Assembly: GCA_030616835.1 (NCBI GenBank)
Contig: JAUWWP010000177.1
Span: forward strand, 1 to 6,221
Direction: 5' to 3'
Source: Deltaproteobacteria bacterium
Lineage (GTDB): Bacteria; Desulfobacterota; G020345765
Length of the DNA stretch: 6,221 nt
Part shown: one piece after another, positions 5,025 through 6,221 of the stretch
Position numbering within the stretch: position 1 is the first letter of the stretch
Layout of the letters: every line of letters begins with the position of its first letter
Notes under the pieces: model-generated
The model's input: only the letters and a program-made list of their open reading frames with translations
Databases searched by the model: none
Told to the model about the DNA's origin: nothing
Position numbers and translations under genes: made by a program

Positions 5025-5072
5025 TAGTCCGCCTACGTCCGCTTGGGGCGGACTACTGCGGATTGCAAATTG
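5025..5072 (+). repeat. Repeat module A, copy 2
   Basis: This 48-bp copy is 43/48 identical to 4815-4862. It carries perfect 9-bp arms, TAGTCCGCC (5025-5033) and GGCGGACTA (5047-5055). With copy 1 it brackets the modules B and C at 4863-5020 as direct repeats. Confidence 0.85.
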
Positions 5073-5079
5073 GAAGGAT

Positions 5080-5133
5080 AATAGATTGTAGATTCCAGAT
5101 CTGAAATCTAAAATCCGAAATCTACAATCTATT
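5080..5133. repeat. Perfect 15-bp inverted repeat overlapping a stop codon
   Basis: Arms AATAGATTGTAGATT (5080-5094) and its exact complement (5119-5133) surround a 24-nt loop made of related AGATCTGAAATCTAAAATC words. The right arm covers the TAG stop (5129-5131) of the Ig-like protein gene, so the message for that gene ends in this hairpin. It is AT-rich with no U-run after it, so it is at best a weak terminator or a 3'-stabilising structure. Confidence 0.7.
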
Positions 5134-6091
5134 TTGTTTCCTTAGGGAAGGAAAAATTTAAGGAGTATTTCTGGGTTGCTTGCCCCCCATCATTATCCCG
5201 GGCCAGGATTTCAATCTCGTAGCTGCCGGCATCCTCCCTGGTGGGCTTCCATTGGATAAGTCCGCTACTTTCATCTATAGTCATTCCCCCGGGGGCCTGA
5301 TTGAGCTTGAAGCTCAGGGGATCGCCATCAGGATCACTGGCCTTGACTTGATAAATATAAGCCCCTTCAGATAAGGATTGTGGGGGAGAGGAGGTAATGG
5401 TAGGAGGGTTATTGGCAATAGCTATTGGCTGAGAGCTCAGGGGCGAGCCTTTTGCTTCTCCGTCATCTGGCGTTACTAATGCCCGAATAATATCCCCCTT
5501 GACAAAATTGGAACTACTCAGGGTGTTAGAATTCTCTTCCGGGATTACCCCATCGTTTTTAATCCACTTATAAGAAAAACTTATTGGATCATCATCCTGA
5601 TCCCGGGCCTCTACTGCTACGGTTAAATTACTGCTGGTGTAAGCGGGATCAGGGGCAACCCTGATCGAGGTTATCTCCGGAATACTGTTGGAGACAATCA
5701 GCTCCTCCGAGCGGAAGGCCTCTCCCTTAACCTTCCCATCATCAGGGGTTATCCTTACCGTGATGACATCGCCCTTGACAAAATTTGTCCGGTCCAGGGT
5801 CACACCTTCCGCCCCGTCAACATCCACCCCGTTTCTCTCCCATTGATAGAAGAGCTTAACTGGATCCCTCTCCGCATCCCGGGCTTCTACCTCGACCCTC
5901 AAGGTGCTATTGGTATAGGCCAGGCTTGGGGTAATCCGGGCGGAGATTATAGTTGGAGGGGTATTCTTTTTTTCCTTTACCCCCACCTTTTCTTTCCTGA
6001 CTGCTTCTTCCCTTTCCTCAACTTTCTCGGCACAATCAACTAAGGCACAAACTAAGAACAGAGCTATAAATAAACTTTCAATTCTTCTCAT
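5129..6091 (-). CDS. Envelope (probable lipo-)protein with three Ig/cadherin-like domains
   Basis: This encodes 320 aa from ATG 6089-6091, with GGAGG (6097-6101) 5 nt upstream. The signal peptide (1-20) ends Ala-Leu-Val-Asp-Cys; Asp before the Cys is unusual for a lipobox, so lipidation at Cys20 is likely but not certain. A charged Glu/Lys linker (21-43) follows. Domains 1 (about 46-136) and 2 (about 138-227) are a clear internal duplication sharing Ala-Tyr-Thr, Val-Glu-Ala-Arg-Asp or similar, Asn-Phe-Val-Lys-Gly-Asp and Thr-Pro-Asp-Asp-Gly. Domain 3 (about 229-313) is a cadherin-like/putative-Ig module with Ala-Ser-Asp-Pro-Asp-Gly-Asp-Pro-Leu and Ile-Gln-Trp-Lys-Pro-Thr. Acidic DxDxD patterns suggest calcium binding. 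Function is unknown; adhesion or envelope scaffolding is a guess. It is separated from the pil genes by 489 bp of repeats and an AT-rich region, so it is probably a separate transcript. Confidence 0.85.
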   Translation of the reverse strand: MRRIESLFIALFLVCALVDCAEKVEEREEAVRKEKVGVKEKKNTPPTIISARITPSLAYTNSTLRVEVEARDAERDPVKLFYQWERNGVDVDGAEGVTLDRTNFVKGDVITVRITPDDGKVKGEAFRSEELIVSNSIPEITSIRVAPDPAYTSSNLTVAVEARDQDDDPISFSYKWIKNDGVIPEENSNTLSSSNFVKGDIIRALVTPDDGEAKGSPLSSQPIAIANNPPTITSSPPQSLSEGAYIYQVKASDPDGDPLSFKLNQAPGGMTIDESSGLIQWKPTREDAGSYEIEILARDNDGGQATQKYSLNFSFPKETK

Positions 6092-6110
6092 TGCAACCTC
6101 CTATAAATAA

Positions 6111-6160
6111 GTAGGGAATAGCAAGGAATGGCAGGGAATAGCAGGGAGTAGCAGGGGCTA
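6111..6160 (-). repeat. Module D, inverted: five 10-bp tandem repeats upstream of the Ig-like gene
   Basis: Five consecutive 10-bp units (GTAGGGAATA, GCAAGGAATG, GCAGGGAATA, GCAGGGAGTA, GCAGGGGCTA) are the reverse complement of the array at 2321-2390. The array starts about 20 bp upstream of the start codon and just behind the ribosome binding site, so it lies in the leader or promoter region of that gene. Confidence 0.9.
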
Positions 6161-6196
6161 TAATTCTCTACCAAACCTCAATTACCAAATCAATTC

Positions 6197-6221
6197 AATC
6201 CCTTCGACAAGCTCAGGACAG
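6197..6221 (-). repeat. Module B, inverted copy with minimal centre, at the window edge
   Basis: On the minus strand this is CCTGTCCTGAGC, TTG, then TCGAAGGGATT. The flanks match the 2161-2199 copy, but the long hairpin centre is replaced by a 3-nt TTG. It runs to the last base of the window. Relative to module D (6111-6160) it has the same order and orientation as at 2161-2390. Confidence 0.8.

Noticed and set aside
6111..6221. Promoter for the Ig-like gene
   Set aside because: Only weak -35/-10 matches could be found among the repeats, not enough to call.

Overview
The window carries the core of a type IV pilus assembly operon on the minus strand, in the order pilM (4268-3195), pilN (3025-2432), pilO (2075-1473), pilP (1501-926), pilQ (840-1, cut by the window edge). 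Upstream of it, on the same strand, are a small Cro/CI-type helix-turn-helix gene (4639-4439) and a separate gene for an envelope protein with three Ig/cadherin-like domains (6091-5129). No gene on the plus strand is supported. The secretin lipoproteins and alignment complex imply a diderm (outer-membrane) bacterium. The PilM and PilN sequences look most like those of Deltaproteobacteria/Desulfobacterota. The density of dispersed repeats between genes is what one sees in several uncultivated environmental lineages. The phylum assignment is an inference from memory of the families, not a search result.

How the genes work together: PilM is an actin-like cytoplasmic ATP-binding protein that binds the N-terminal tail of PilN (INLLP motif). 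PilN and PilO are bitopic inner-membrane proteins that dimerise in the periplasm. The lipoprotein PilP links PilN/PilO to the PilQ secretin in the outer membrane. Together they form the trans-envelope alignment complex for pilus extrusion. pilO and pilP overlap by 29 bp; every other pair is separated. The helix-turn-helix gene lies directly upstream of pilM. It has a promoter-like sequence with a perfect 7-bp dyad and may be the first gene and regulator of the operon. The motors, pilins and peptidase (pilB/C/T/A/D) are not in the window.

The most unusual aspect is the intergenic DNA. Almost every gap holds dispersed repeats: a G/C-run palindrome between pilP and pilQ (876-923); a mosaic of four short modules between pilN and pilO (2091-2390); a pair of identical 25-bp hairpin units between pilM and pilN (3037-3193); and more copies of the same modules at 4269-4438, 4815-5072 and 6111-6221. 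The modules (here called A, B, C, D) recur in the same relative order and in both orientations. One of them keeps its flanks but carries a different hairpin in its centre in three copies and a short TTG in the fourth. A further minisatellite lies inside pilQ (51-261) and encodes an acidic Pro-Val-Glu-Glu repeat.

Region by region: 1-840 pilQ 5' part; 841-925 palindrome; 926-2075 pilP/pilO; 2076-2431 repeat mosaic, no gene; 2432-3025 pilN; 3026-3194 hairpin repeat element; 3195-4268 pilM; 4269-4438 inverted mosaic repeats; 4439-4639 helix-turn-helix regulator; 4640-4810 very AT-rich promoter region; 4811-5128 repeat mosaic, no gene; 5129-6091 Ig-like protein; 6092-6221 10-bp tandem repeat and a module B copy.
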